From positions 127,029,583-127,093,582 of the forward strand of contig NC_133390.1 of the NCBI RefSeq assembly GCF_047511655.1: a DNA stretch of 64,000 bases, read 5' to 3'. Positions within the stretch are counted from its first letter, which is position 1; each line of letters opens with the position of its first letter. The notes under the pieces were generated by a model that was not told the origin of the DNA, did no database searches, and worked only from the letters and a program-made list of their open reading frames with translations. This DNA comes from Castor canadensis (Eukaryota > Chordata > Mammalia > Rodentia > Castoridae). Position numbers and translations under genes: made by a program. Positions 45,595 through 60,500 of this stretch are shown one piece after another.

Positions 45595-48500
45595 CTACAA
45601 TGAAGGAAAAGAAAGATTTAGATAATAGCCAAAGAATCCTTTTCACCAATGTTTCTTCACTTAAAAATTTCCAAAGCTTTCATTAACTTTGTCTAGCATA
45701 CAAGGTTATATAAACATTCGTAATTTAAAAATAAATGCTCTCATTTTAAATTGAGGAGCCTGTTATCAAATAGAGGAAAACTGGTACCTACCAGTCAGGC
45801 ATGGTGGTACATGCCTCTAATTCCAGCTATATGGGAGGCATAGGCAGGTGGATCAAAGTCTGAGGCTAGCCCCATGCAAAAAGAAAGACCCTATCCGAAA
45901 AATAACTAAAGAAAAAAAAAGGACTGGTAGAGCACCTACTTAGCAAGCCTAAGACCCTGAGTTCAAACCCTAGTACTGCAAAACAAAACAAAGCAAAACA
46001 AAACAACCCTGGTACCTATCTTTAATCTTATAAGATTTTTGTTGCTTTGTTTCTAAAGGCAAAGGATAATAAGAACAGTAAAACAGAAAACAGACACAGA
46101 ACTTTGGAATCTGGAGAAAAGATGAATGATAAATGAACAACCAGTGCTGGGAAGGATATAAAAAACCAGAACTCAGGGGTTGGCAGAGTGGCTCAAGAGG
46201 TATAGCATCTGCCTAGCAAGTGTGAGGCCCTGAGTTCAAACCCCAGTACCACAAAACAAAAACAAAACAAAACTAAAGAATGTTTATAGAAGTCCCAAAA
46301 TGGAAATAACATAACTACCACCCAATGGACAAATAAAAGTTGGCTTGTGTACACATGGAATATTACTCAGCAATAAGAAGAAATGAAGTACTGATACATG
46401 TTATAACATGAATGAACCTCAAAAATATGGTAAATAAGACATACTATACGATTCCACTTACATCAAATGTCCAGACAGGCAAATCCATAGAATGGTATGC
46501 AGATTACTAATTGCCTACAACTGGGGGTGCTAGAGAGAGAGGAAAGGTTTGAGGTTTCTTTTTGGGGAGATGAAAATGTCCTAAATTAGATTATGGTTAT
46601 AGTTTTCAGAACTCTGTGAAGATCCTAAAACCACAGAATTGTACTCTTTAAATAAGTGAACTTCATGGGGTATAAAGCTGTGTTCAAAATGACCTGCTCC
46701 AAGTAATGATACCTGACTTTTTGGCAGATGATGGTAAACCACTGCTTCCGCCTCCAGCCCCACCTCCGGGGCTACCACCACCAACACCAGGGCCTCCAGG
46801 AGAGCCAGTCTTTTTGCTCAACAAACTATTAAAGAAATTTGCCAGGACACCTTCACTTGTAGCTCCAGCTGTTAAAAAAAAAGAGTTATTCAAAATACTG
46901 ATTTTTCTGTAAGTTATCATTATAGCAATCACACATAGGAAAAGACTAATAGACTTAAAAATTAAGAGTTGTATGTCCCAAATTCAAGTGTACTTTGATC
47001 TCTGAAGCTGAGTACTCATACTTTCTCATCTATAGTAAGCCGGCCTTATTTGCAAATTTATTACAAAGGGATTTGACCATGTGTGGTTTAAATGATAAAT
47101 AAAAAAAAATTAAAAGGAATTCCAAAACAAAGAATTTAAATTCCCACATACACATTACAAAGCTCAGTTCATGTGACGAAGCTCTCAATCAGTCCTGCGT
47201 TATCGTAGGTTGTGTTTAAATCATTGTGCGATCTGCTGAATGTTTCCCTGCCTTTAATTCTGAGAAAGTCTGCCTCCCCAAAGAGCAAAGTAAAATTTAG
47301 GAAAATCCTCCCAAGCCAAAAGGAGTACATGATTCACTTAATTTAAGTAATAAAGTGAAAATTTTAGATTTGTTAAGCAGTGCAGAAGTTGGGCAGTGTT
47401 ATGGGGAAAAAGAATCAAGCACCTACACTATGGTATTAAACTCTATGCACACTGAACATTCATAATTTTTCCTCAACAGAGGTCTCCTTGGACCCACACA
47501 CCCAGGGATACCAAGGGTCTACTGTACTCACACATAAAACAAACAGCAAATTTTACAAGTGCAAAATAATTTTTAAAATCAGAATCTTATGTTTTTTAGG
47601 CCAAAAGCATTTTAAACAAACATGTTAGATGCTACTGTATCCCTTTTGAAAGGGATTCTTTAAATCTACAACTGCTGAGAAATATTTGCCTTAAATATTT
47701 AAAAAGTTACCCAATCCTATTTGATAACCAGTAGAAATTCCAAGAGATAAACAGGCACAGCACAGCAATATACGATTCACATAAGAGAAATACAAATAGA
47801 AGGGAAATACTAGGGAAAAGGCTCATAAGAACTCTAATTGGGTTGTAGTAAAACTACAATAGCTGGGTATGGTGGCTCATGCATATAATCCCAGCACTTG
47901 GGAAGCTAATGCAAGAAAAAGATCTAGAATTTGAGGCCAATCTAGGGTATGTAGTCAGGTCAAGACCAGCCTGGGCTACATAGTCAGACCCTGTCTCAAA
48001 ACTGAATAAATCCATTTGTAAGACATCAAAAGGCATAAAAACGGGGTGGGTGGACTGGCTCAAGCTGTACAGCACCTGTCTAGTAAGGGTGAGGCTGAGT
48101 TCAATCCCCAATACCTCAGGAAAAAAAGGCACAAAAGTGTACGAAGTTTTTTACCTACTAATCCCACTTATAGCAATTATTCCTACAGAAATAACTTACA
48201 CATGTTTTTATGTTAATTGCAGATTTCCTATTCTAGTATAAAAATAAATTTCTCCAGTGACTACCATAGGAGAAAGATTAAATATAACAAAACTTTCACC
48301 AAGGACATAGTAATAAATTAAGAAGACACTGCAAAAGGGTTTATCATCTGGTTAACTATATCTATAGAGACAAGGCTTTGAAGGTATTATACATGAATGA
48401 AAAGCTATATTTAGGTTGGAGTTTTCATAGATTCTTTTTTTTCTTTTTAAAATGTATTGTGTTCTTTTCTTCCAGAGACATATACCTTTCATGTTCGGAT

Positions 48501-51500
48501 CAATTTTTTTTGACCCAGCAGGGATGGGTGACACACTGGCAACATTGGATGACACAGATCTGTTTGGTGTTCGAGGGGAGCCTCCAGGGACTCTAGGTGA
48601 TGCATCCTCAGTAAAAACAAGAAAGCCACAAATATTAAAATCTAGAACTTTCTAATTCACATGAAAAAAAATTACTTTGCAACTATCCCCCATCTATTCC
48701 ACCAAGCCTAACAAAAGTTACCAATCTTGTTTTCATTCTTAGAGGCCACCAAAGGTTCATCACATTTCAAATACTAAATTTCCCACCAGACAAGGTGGCT
48801 CACATCAGTAATTTCAGCTACTCAAGAGTTGAAGATTGGAAGACAGAAGTTTGAGGCCAGCCCAGGCAAAAAGCTGATGAGACCCCATCTCAACCAATAA
48901 AATGTTGGGCATGGTGGCCCATGCCTGTCACCTGGCATAAACAGAAAAATTGCAGTTCAGGTCAGCCTGGGCATAAATGTGAGATTCTATCTCAAAAATA
49001 ACCAAATAACAAAAGGGCTAGAGGCATGGCTCAAGTGGTAGAGCACCTGCCTGGCAAGCATAATGCTCTGAGTTCAAACCCTAGTAACAGTAAAAAACAA
49101 ACAAAATAAAACAAAACCAAAATACTAATTTTCCCTTCAGTAGAAAAGGAAAAATATATTAAGCAATGAGTATGGTTATGAGCATATGCATGTCAGTCAG
49201 AGCTGGGTTTTGATCTGGACTTATGTCTCCCAAGTAGAACCAGTGGCAAGCTTCAGTCTTCTATGGACTTTTTTTGGGGGGTGGCCAGTACTGGGGTTTG
49301 AACTCAGGGCCTCATGTTTGCTAGGCCAGCACTCTAGCACTTGAGCCACTCCACCAGCCATTCAAAGTCTTCTAAGTCTCCATTGCCCCATCTACAAAAT
49401 GGGGCCAAAGCAGTACCTCCTTTGAAGGCTGTTGTGAGGATTTGTAAAAGAACACATATAAATGGCTCAGAACAGTAACTAATACATAGTAAAACACTGC
49501 GAAATTGGTCCTTACATGATTTAAATGTTCTAAAAAGCATAGTTTCTTTAAGAAAATCTCACAATTCCAGAAGAGTTCTAAATTCACGGTTATATTGAAG
49601 CATACCCATGTGAGATATATATGATTAAGAAAAGTGGCCTAAAACAATATGTACTGAATTCTAATAATTTTGTTAAAATTTCTAATACTGACCACAGGCC
49701 TTCCAGCTGCAGTTGGTGGCTGCTTTGCTAAAAGGGACTGAAAGAAAAAGCAAAAGAATTCAAGTTTACATATTCATAGCATGTACTCCTGCATTTTAAA
49801 AGAAAACACATACACAACTTTTACATCTATCTGCACATTAGTTTAAAAAATAATTTCCAAACATATATAATATAGTTAGTTATCAAGAATTTCAAAAGTA
49901 TAAAATAAAAGAATCATTACCAAATCAATTCAACTACACTAAGTCTACTTCTGATGTAATTTCATACCTGTAACTTCATAAGAAACACTTGGTCATCTTC
50001 TGCCATGATTTCCTTCTCATGCACAAACTGAAATGAACAATGAATAAATGGGCAAGCTTGACATATTTTTCTAACACCATTAATAATTTATGTGCTGGGT
50101 TAGACTAATTAAAACCAGTTCAAGTACATAAATGTTACCCACGATTGTATTTTTAGTTAGATGAGTGAGGTGCCAACCCAAGCACTGACAGCAGAGCTGT
50201 CCACTAAGTATCTGCAATGACATAAATGTTCTATGACCATGTAGCTTAGTACAGTAATCACTAGTCGCCAGCAGCTACTCAGCACTTGAAATGTGGCTAG
50301 TGTGATTCAAGAAGGGAAGTAATTTGATTTATTTTACTACACATTTAAAAGGCATATGTGACTAGTACGTACTGTATTTAAAAGCTCACCCGGAGAAACA
50401 CAGGCATAGTAATTACACTGTACAATTTGCTTCATAAGAGTTTTCTCTTTTAACAGTCAGTAGTACCTCAGTCAAGTGAATAGCAATTTATCCCTGGTTC
50501 CCTTGATTAAAAAAATATAGTGGCTCTTCTATCAGCTGAGGAATTAGTAAAAGGATCTGTAAAAGCCTCCTGCTTCCACTCTTGCTATACAACTCGTGCT
50601 TGGCCTATTTTCTTCCCAGGAGTCAGACTGTGTCACTGCCCTGCTCAGCCCCTCTAATCAGGCTAATGATAAAGCCCCACAAGATCTTAACTCTGCCTCT
50701 TATTTCGTACTATGTTCACCTACCTCACAGCTCTTTCTACCTGTCTTCATACATTCCTGCACTGGGGCAAGCACACTTTCAGATCTCTCTGCTTTCAACT
50801 TTCTCCCCTTTTTTTGGCTTTGCCGGGGAATGAACCCAGGATCTCACACATGGTAGGCAAGTGCTCAACCACTAAGCTATACTCTCAGACCTAACATTCT
50901 CCCTTCTTATCACAGAGGTTCCCTAGCCATTCCTCCAGGCCCATTCCTCTATCTCTCCAGGCCCAGTCTTCTTACTCACTCTCCGCATCCTGTTTTATCT
51001 CCATAACCCTTATCACCTGATGGATGGCCTGTGTACTTACAGCTTATTATTTGCATTCTCCTCCTTCCTAGTTAGCACCTTGCTCCTAAACAGTACCTGA
51101 TTTGGTGCTCAATAAGTATTTGAAGGATGAGTAAAAAGACAACCTAAAGAAAGCATTTTGTTGGTAAAAGAATGGGAATCATTTTGGGGTCTCTTAATAG
51201 AGATCCAAGCCAAATAACATGTCAACTAAATCTTCATGGACCTCACTAATAACCCACAAAAAGATAAGATGGTCTATAATGTGTTTGGATTCTTAAATAA
51301 GGTCTTAGTATATGTTGGATTGAAATGATTTTTTCCTGAAGTCTGTTTAAATTAGAAGTTGTTCTTATACAACTTTTCAGAAACTTCAATATCTAACTAT
51401 AGAGCATCATGTATTGCTTAACATGAAATCAAGAAGAACCTGACTTAATAGTCATAGAATAACATCTAAGTCAAGACTCAACCTGAACAAAAGTGTAAAC

Positions 51501-54500
51501 TCTTGGACAGTTGTGGATTAATGTGAGTAACTAATAATGTGGAACACATTCAAGATCTGCCTCAGTGGGCAGAAATTAAAAAAAATTATTATAGCAATGA
51601 TTTCATGGTTCTTGGCTGTGCTGTAGATTGGAAAGCTCAGTTTCTAGGCAGAAACGATTCAAAGTGTTCAAGATCCATATATTCACTCATGTTAAGGTAT
51701 GATTTCCAAAGAAGTACATTACAATACACACTTAGCACTAACATTTGCTAATATAAATATACCAAAGGCTGAGACTAGTGATTGAACAGTTGACCTACAG
51801 TTTACTAGGATAAATCCTTATGTGAACTACATACATTAGAAACATCTAAATTGCTGATCACAGTGGCTCATGCCTATAATCCTAGCTATTTAGAAGCCAG
51901 AGATTAGGAAGATCATGGTTCAAAGCCAGCCCTGGGCAAACAGTTTTCGAGACCTCATCTTGAAAGTATCACCACAAAAAAGGGCTGGACTACCTAGAAG
52001 GCATGAGGCCCTGAGTTCAAACCCCAGTGTAGCCAAAAGAGAGGAAACACCTAAATTATACTTAAAAACTCCTGTAAGTTCTGAGCATCAGTGACTCATG
52101 CCTGTAATTCTAGCTACTTGGGAGGCTGAGACCAGGAGGATCACAGTTCGGGGTCAGAATGGGCAAATAGCTCAGGAGACCCCCACCTCCAAAATAATCA
52201 GACCAAAATGGACTGGAAGTGTGGCTAAAGTGGTAGAGTGCCTGCTTTACAATCATAAAGTCCTGAGTTCACTCCATGTGAACCAAAACAAAACAAAACA
52301 AAACAAAAAAACCCAAAACTATGAACTTCTAGTTTTGGACTACCCCCTTAGTTTAAGAGCCTAAATATAGTACTATTTACAAAACTGTTACCTTTCGGAC
52401 AGGTGGTTTAGTTATGATGTCTTCAAAATTATCTTCTACTTTCAATGTTTGAAAATTTTCATGTAATATTCCTATTTTCTTATCGTTATCCCACCCTGCT
52501 GGACTGGAAAGAAATGCACACCATAAATTCTCAAGCACGTATATCATCATTTTTTCATTCAATCCATGACCATGTAAAGTGAACATTTTAATGAAGTTAA
52601 TTTGACCAATTATGGAAAATGAGTTGGCTTTTTATTATAATGTCCAATTTATTTTACTAGCTTCTACTTAAAATGAATAATCAATCTTTTGTTCTTAAAT
52701 GTCATTATAGTCTTTTCTAGGAGGAGGGCAGCAATTATCATCTCCCAATTTTATTTAGGTAACTTTTTTTTTTCGGTGCTGGGGATGGAACCCAGGGCTT
52801 CATGCATGCTAGGCAAGCATTCTGCCACTGAGCTACACCCTGAGCCCATTGGGATAGTTTCTAAAAGCATGTCTAGATTACATATTTGTTCATTATATAT
52901 CATAGCCAATTAGAGAATAGGTTGATATACTAATATAGGCACTCAACAGACAATTCAGCTAAAATGCAAAGATCTTTCAAAAAGACCAGCAATAAAACTA
53001 AAAGGTAATGATAAACACAACAAGATAGGTTATAAATAACTAATCTAATCACCAAGATGGTGGCATGGAAAAAAAATAAATGATCTAAGAAAAGATGCTC
53101 ACCCACTCACCATGACAAGTTTACTGTGTCATCTCAAAACTGAACATGACGACTCATGACCTAGTAGTAGCAATAAACTGTGGTAAAATGTATTTAGGAG
53201 AACACTCACATAAATACTGCATCCTTTTCCACAACAGCAGCAGGAATCTTATAGGGAAATCCATATAGTTTTTGAACGATGTATTTATATACTAAATCTA
53301 TATTTTTGTTTTCTTTTACTGAAGTATAAATAAGTGCTGCACCATCTGAATAAAATCGTTAAAGAAAATTTTGGACAAATTCCATAAACAAGTACCATAA
53401 AACTGTGTTTACTCAGCTTAATCTTTTCATCTATAGGCACATTAATTTAAAAAACTTATAAGCATATATAATAGTTACCAATAATTTAAAAAGTACAAAA
53501 ATACATATGAGTTACAAGGCAAGTAAAATAATCCATACATAATTTAATTTAGGAGGGTAGATATTTCATTAAGCTAAAAAACAAAGGTAAATTTGTACTA
53601 CTGACACAACTACCATACTTAAAGCACTGAGAAGGTTGAGATAGGAAGGTGAGTTCAAAGCCAGCCAGAACTACATAGTGAGATCCTGTCTTAAAGGACT
53701 ATTTTTTAAAATTATTTTTAACCTTCCTAAACTCCATAAAAGAGGGGATATTGTTGACCAAAAACTTTGACACTTATTCAACAAAAATGGTTTGCACTAC
53801 TATCTGTAGTTTTTATGAATCCCAGGAATTAAGACTTACAGAACAGGCCCAGGCATAGTGATGCATACCTATAATCCCAGCTATGAAAACATAGACAGGA
53901 GGATTACAACGTGAGGCCAGCTCCAGACAAAAACACAAGACCCTGCATGAAAAATAACTAAAGCAAAAAAGGGCTAGGGTGTGAGTCAAGTAGTACAGTG
54001 CCTGCCTAGTAAGTGTGAGATCCTGAGTTCCATGGAGACCCTGGTGGAGGATGCGTAGAATTCAGTACTGTATGGCGAGTATTAGATTCATTTTTCCCGT
54101 AACGCTGCCTGACTACCACTGAAGACATGCACCTTTCAACAGATTCCAAATTCTCACTTGGTTTTTGGGCGCCATTTGCTTTTGGGGAGGCAGATTTTCA
54201 CAAAATGAAGGGCAGGGAAACACTCAGCAGCTCACACAATGATTTAAACACAACTGACCATAAGGCAGGGCTGGTGGAGTGTCTCTGTGTCTCCTGAGCT
54301 TGGTAATGTATGTGTGCAGGAATTTAAAATTTTTGGTTTTGAAGTTTCTTTTCATTTTTATTTATTTTTTTGGTGGCACTGGGGTTTTGAACTCAGGGCC
54401 TGCACCTTGAGCCACTCCGCCAGCCCTTTTTTTTGTAATAGGTTTTTCAAGACAGGGTCTCACAAATTATTTGCCTGGCCTGATCTCTGCCTCCTGAGTA

Positions 54501-57500
54501 GCTAGGATTACAGGCATCTGTCACCAGGGCCCAGCCCTCTTTTTATTTTTAAAATTTATTACTTGTAGAATATGAGCGATTTTGCCCAACTGCAGTGAAA
54601 AGATAAAATCAATAGAAGCTAGGTACTGGTGTACTATCTGCAAAATGCACTATGAGAGTTCACTTCTCTGTGTTCACTGGCTCACTGGGCTCAGTTTTTA
54701 TGTTGTGATATATAACAGAAAATGTTCTTACGATATACATACTCTAATATTGCAAATTCATATATACACAAATGTTACATGTTAGTGAGTCTCTGATAGA
54801 TGCAACATGGTGAAAATGTCATTAGAAATTTTTGTCCACTTTTCTTCAGATTTTCACAAGTTTATATACAAATACACACAGTTCTTTGTATGACAGAAAA
54901 TATCTTTATGTTGTCAAATAGCATTGGTTAAAAAAGATCTGAAGACAAAACACTTAGGCTAAAAAAAAAAAAAAACACTTAGGCTTTTTATAACCAAAAT
55001 ATGCTTTTAATAAATAAGCAATGTATCTAATCTATAAATGGTACCTAGTTTAGAGAATAAATATAAGTCCATATATTAATTGGTTATACACTAAGTTTAT
55101 ACATAAACAGAATTCTAAAGAATTTGTAATTAAGTGTTGTTTAAGATATGATAATTCTTAATCTCAAGAAATCTAATTTTATTTGGTTTTTCTTTACCTT
55201 ATCCCAGGCCTGTCCATTAAAAAAAAAAAAAAAAAAAAAAACTGGGAAAGAAATAAATGATGATTTTTAAAAAGTACTAATATCATATATATGTTTTCTG
55301 ATTTCATCTTATAACAATCTAAGGATTATGTTTCATTCTAAGTTAAAGAGCTAAGAGTTACAAAAGTTTCACACCATTATAGCAGGCTTATAAAAGACAA
55401 ATCTTTTAAGAGAAGATTTATATGTAATTAAGGTGGCTATAACCAAAAGGTTATTTATAGGGCTTTTTAGTTCTTTGTTTATAACTAGGCTTTCTTAAAA
55501 TATTGATCTGTTCTTATTAAGTTTTATAAAAGAACTTTAAAGAACAAGGATTTTGGAGGCAGATAGGGAGGATCATGGTTCAAGGTCAGGCCTAGCAGCA
55601 AAATCTCATCTCAACAAAGCAAGCTGGGTATGGTGGTTCATACCTGTAATCCCAGCTACACTGGAGGCTAGGTCGGAGGATCTCAGTCTGAGAATGGTCC
55701 CAGGCCAAAAAAAAAAAAAAGCCCCCATCTAAAAAATAACTAAAGTAAAAAAGGGCTGGGAGGACATAGCTCAAGTAGGATAGTGCCTGCCTAGCAAGGG
55801 TGAGGTCCTAAGTTCAAATGTCAGTACCACTAAAAAAAAGAAACACAAAGATATTTGTGTTATCAAGATAACTTCTTGTGTTTTCTGCTGTTGAGGTTTT
55901 AGTTGCTTAAGAAAATTAATAAAAATTAATAAATTAAAATTTATTTAAGTACCTGCTTTTTAAACTCTGGTTTAAATGAGTTACTATTGTTTATGTTTTA
56001 TTGGTTAAAAAAAAAGTTGTATAAATTTTAAAAACCTAATGATTCTAATACAATGCTCTCTATCATGACTGTCTTAATATCCTATAAAAATAGCTAAAAC
56101 TGGACTGCTAAGTTACTAAACATTCTCTACCTATCTACCTACCTACCTACCATGTTGTTATAGTCATTTTACATTAAATAACCCATGTCTATAAGTCAGT
56201 AAGGGGCAATCTTGTTTTATTCATCTTCATTTTAAAATTAAGATTTAATGTAAGAAATATGAGTTTTCTAGACTATACTGCTTGTAACACCTAAAAATTA
56301 AGTCATATTGCAAAGTGCTTTTAAAATATGATAATGTACATGTGTTCTTGAAAGTCCTGGGGTTTTAACTCAGGGCTTTATGTTTGCTAGGCAGGTACTC
56401 TACCACTTGCGCCACACTCCCAACCTATGCGTGTTCTTAATTGGTAAACAAGTAATAATTCTCTTTTTTTTTTTTTTTTTCAGTATTGGGGCTTGAACTC
56501 AGGACCTCATGCTTGCTAACGAGTGCTATACCACTTGAACCACTCTACCAAGAACTTTTTGCATTATTTTTGAGATAGGGTTTACTTTATGCCCAAGGTT
56601 GGCCTGGACCTTGATTCTCCACACAGCTGAGGTAACAGGCACATACCACAGTGGTTACAATGGGGTCTCACAAACTTTTTCCCAGACTGGCCTTGAACTA
56701 TAATCCTTTTGGTCTCTGCCTCTCAAATAGCTAGGATTCTGTAATCTTAGCTTGAGTCACCACACTTGGCAATAAGTAATAATTGTTATAGCCTGTATTC
56801 AAAGTCTGCAGTTATGTGGCATGTGCCTAAGAGCCACTCTTTCTAAACCTCTTTTGTTGCTCAAATTTGGCAAAAAAGAAAAATTTTACAATGACTCCAG
56901 CCACCTATCACCTTCTCCAACACATGATCAGACTGACTACCAAAACACTAGCCATGAGGGCCAGAACACAGAATGATTAATCACCATGCCTTTGAAGAAA
57001 AAGTTTACTCAGAGGTAAGAAGGGAGGTATGTCAAGATCAAAATGGAACATATTATCAGCCCTCCCTCCCAAAACAGACATCATTTAATAGAGGGGTCTT
57101 ACACATATTACCTATCTTTCTACTAGGGGGAGCTATTAAATTATCTTCTGACCTTGGTTCCTACTTGCATTTTACTTTTTATTTATTTTTTGAGTAGTAC
57201 TGGGGTTGGAACTCAGGTCCTTGTGCTTGCTAGGCAGTTGCTCTACAACTTGAGCCACACCTCCAGTCCTCATGGTATTTCTTTCAAAAACAGTATGTGG
57301 CGCCTTTTTAAAAACCTGTGTGCTTCAGGTGCCTTTGCTAGAATGTACACATATACAGTACAGCACCACAAATTCAAGGTTGAGGGGGTGGGGCTGGTGG
57401 AGTGGCTCAAGCAGGTGTGAGGCCCTGATTTCAAACCCCAGTATTGCCCCCAAAAAAGTTTGTGTGGGGGATTTTAATGGGAGTAAAAGGCCTAAAATTA

Positions 57501-60500
57501 GGATTTCTCTAGGAAAATTTTATGCCGGTAGTGAAGATGGGTCACTCATAGGAGCCCTGATGTCAGAAAAAGACACATCTCCCAGGAGAAAGACTATCTC
57601 CATATTCGTATTTCCTGGCTTTGTTTCACCTTTTCCATAAGCTCTAGCAGTGCTATGAACAAGGTGAGAATTTCTCCCTAGTTTTAGCCAGAACTGGAAA
57701 TCAATTCATTTTCTACTTCTGTATATTGTGTCATTTTTCTCTTCACTGGGGGAGCATTTGGATTCATGCCAGGCCTTGTGGCCAGGGGCTCAGTAACACA
57801 ACTCTCATGTCCTCCCTTTTAGTTGTACATGTTACTCATTGGCTCACCCAATCTTTGCAACCTAGATTAAAGATTAAAAAGACTCCCTGTAACAGGTTCC
57901 AATCTTGTGGTCATAAATATAACCAAGGAAGTTTTTAAAAATGGATTCTCCATCTTCACCTTGGAATGTTGCAATCTAATAGGTCCAAAATAAACACAAC
58001 TAGGTTTTGAAACTACTAAATTAAGCTATATGTGAAGAAGATAACATACCAAAATTAAAAATGAAAATACACAAACCTGAAGATTATTCTTGCCCTACCA
58101 CCCAATAGTTATTAATCAGGTATAACCATAATATCTTTGCATTAGAATTTTCCAACTACAACTGATAATTACTTTTCTTAAACACAGTACTTTATTTGCC
58201 TTCATTCTATAACAAAGCAGATGAAGTCATTACTTTTGCCTCTATTCTAATTTTTCCCTAATTTAATCACCTATCCCTTTCACATGGTTTTCTAAACTCT
58301 GAGGAGAGGCCTTGGTAATGTGCCCTCCTCTCCTCAGGTCATATGAATAGATTTGCAGAAAACGTGTCTGTCTAAAAAGAGCTCGAAGTCCTTACAGTCT
58401 TCCAAGATGATGCCAGTTTTGGAGAAAAGGACTCCCCTCCGGTGTGTGGGGTGTGACTATAACCCCAGCACTGGGGAAGACAAAGGAGAAGAATCCTGAG
58501 TTTGAGGCCAGCCTGGGCTACATAGGAAACCCTGTCTCAAAAAAACAAAAAACAAACAAAAAAATTAAAACCCTGCCCAGCACAAGGGTTTTCTGCCTAT
58601 TAATCCCCTTTGTGTCCCCCGCAAAAACCCTTAGCATACCTGAGACACTCGGCCCCATGGAGATGAGACAAAAAAAAATCTTCTCTATTTTTTCCAGGGT
58701 TTTGGTAGAGCAGTGAGCAGTACAAATCTATGTTCCAGTAACATACCTCAAAATACTCAAATATAAGTAACTTGGGAACTAAACAAAATTTCCAGTCAGG
58801 GACCGAAGAAGAGTAACATTTATAGAATTCCTAAAGTCTATCATAATTCCTTTAGTTTAAAAACCAAACCAGGGAACCTTGCATCAATAAATGTATTAAA
58901 AGGATACACTGTAAACAAAACTTCCGGATATGTGACTGGATAAAATCAAAATGTTCATCTCTGTAGTCATGTTCTTTCTCCAATACACTAATGGCATCAC
59001 ACTGTTGAGTTAAAATAATTTAAAATGTTATAATAACATTATAATAATAAAAATTAAATATAATAATCAGTTCCATTTTAGATGAGGGAACATCACAAAA
59101 CTACACTACGCTATGGTGACTGAGCAGCAGGACCTGGAATAACTGAGACTTCTAGTTGAAAGACTTAAGTCTTAGTCCTGATAGGCAGCTCACACTACTC
59201 AGGAGGCAGAGATTGGAGACTGGGAGGATCATGATTCAAAGGCCAACCTAGCAAAAAGATAGTGAGACCCCCATCTCAATAAAATCACTGAGCATGGTGG
59301 TGCATATCTGTTATCCCAGCTATGCAGGAGGCCTACCTAAGTAAGAAGATCAAGGTCTAGACCAGCCCAGACAAAAAAATGTGAGATCCCACATGAAAAA
59401 TTACTAAAACAAAAAGAGCTGGAGGCATAGATCAAGTGGTAGAGCACCTGCCTAAGAAGCACAAAGCCCTGAGTTCAAACCCCAGTACTGCAAAAAAAAA
59501 AAAAAACCCAAAAGTCTGAGTAACTTTAAAAAAGTTCTGACTTCTAAGTCATCGAATCTGATCAAAACATCACAAAGTTAGTTTGAGTACAAGAAGAAAT
59601 AATAAGTCAGACTTATACTAAGTCATACTCAGAACTCAACTAATCACATCCTAAAATAACTCTATTCCAGTTCTGTAGAACACATTCACGTATCGTGTAG
59701 TCCCCTCTTGCTGTCCTCTCTGCTCCTGTCTATCTGTGATCCTCAATAACCTGGAGCTTCCTTCACTCAATACAGTCTATCTCAAAATGGGGCTGTGTGT
59801 GGGAAAATATTAAGGAAAATACAAAGAAGTCAGTTAAACAATCATGACATCCAAACCCTTCAGAATTGAAGGTGTGAAATACAAAAATAAGCCCTTAATA
59901 ATGCTCATTGTACCTTATATTAGTTTAGGGTTTTGTCACACATACGTACATTATAGAACAGTCTTTTTTGCAGTACTAGGGCTTGAACTCAGGGCTTCCT
60001 AGCAAGCACTCTGTCACTTGAGCCATGTCCCAATCCTAGAACAATCTTCTTGTGTAATCATGACAAATGCTTGTTTGCCCATTTTATAAAATATTGAGAA
60101 TTGTATTTCAAGTAACTAAAGATACTTCAGTTATTATACTGTTGATATTTAATGATATTTTTGGTGAAGCATGGTAGATTTTAACTGAAACAAGGACCTG
60201 AGGATGCAGCTCAGTGGCAGTGTTTACGTAGTATGTGCAAGGACCTGGATTTGATCCCCAGCACCACCACCAATTTAAAAAAAAAAATTTAGCTGAGATC
60301 AGAGGGTCTGGACCTAAGGCAAGAAACTTTAAGTCTCCCTGAACATCCAATTGCAGTCTTTAAACTGATGAAGTTGAACCACCACTCTTTCATCTATTCG
60401 AGGACATACATGTTCTTGTTCCTTGACACATTTTAAAAGCTTATAAACTGATGTACATCTGTTAGTGTCTTAAGATTTTATAAAATGCAGTAGATATCTT

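Noticed and set aside
48378..48655. Plus-strand open frames over DYNC1LI1 exon 11
   Set aside because: They are shadows of the coding exon on the other strand.
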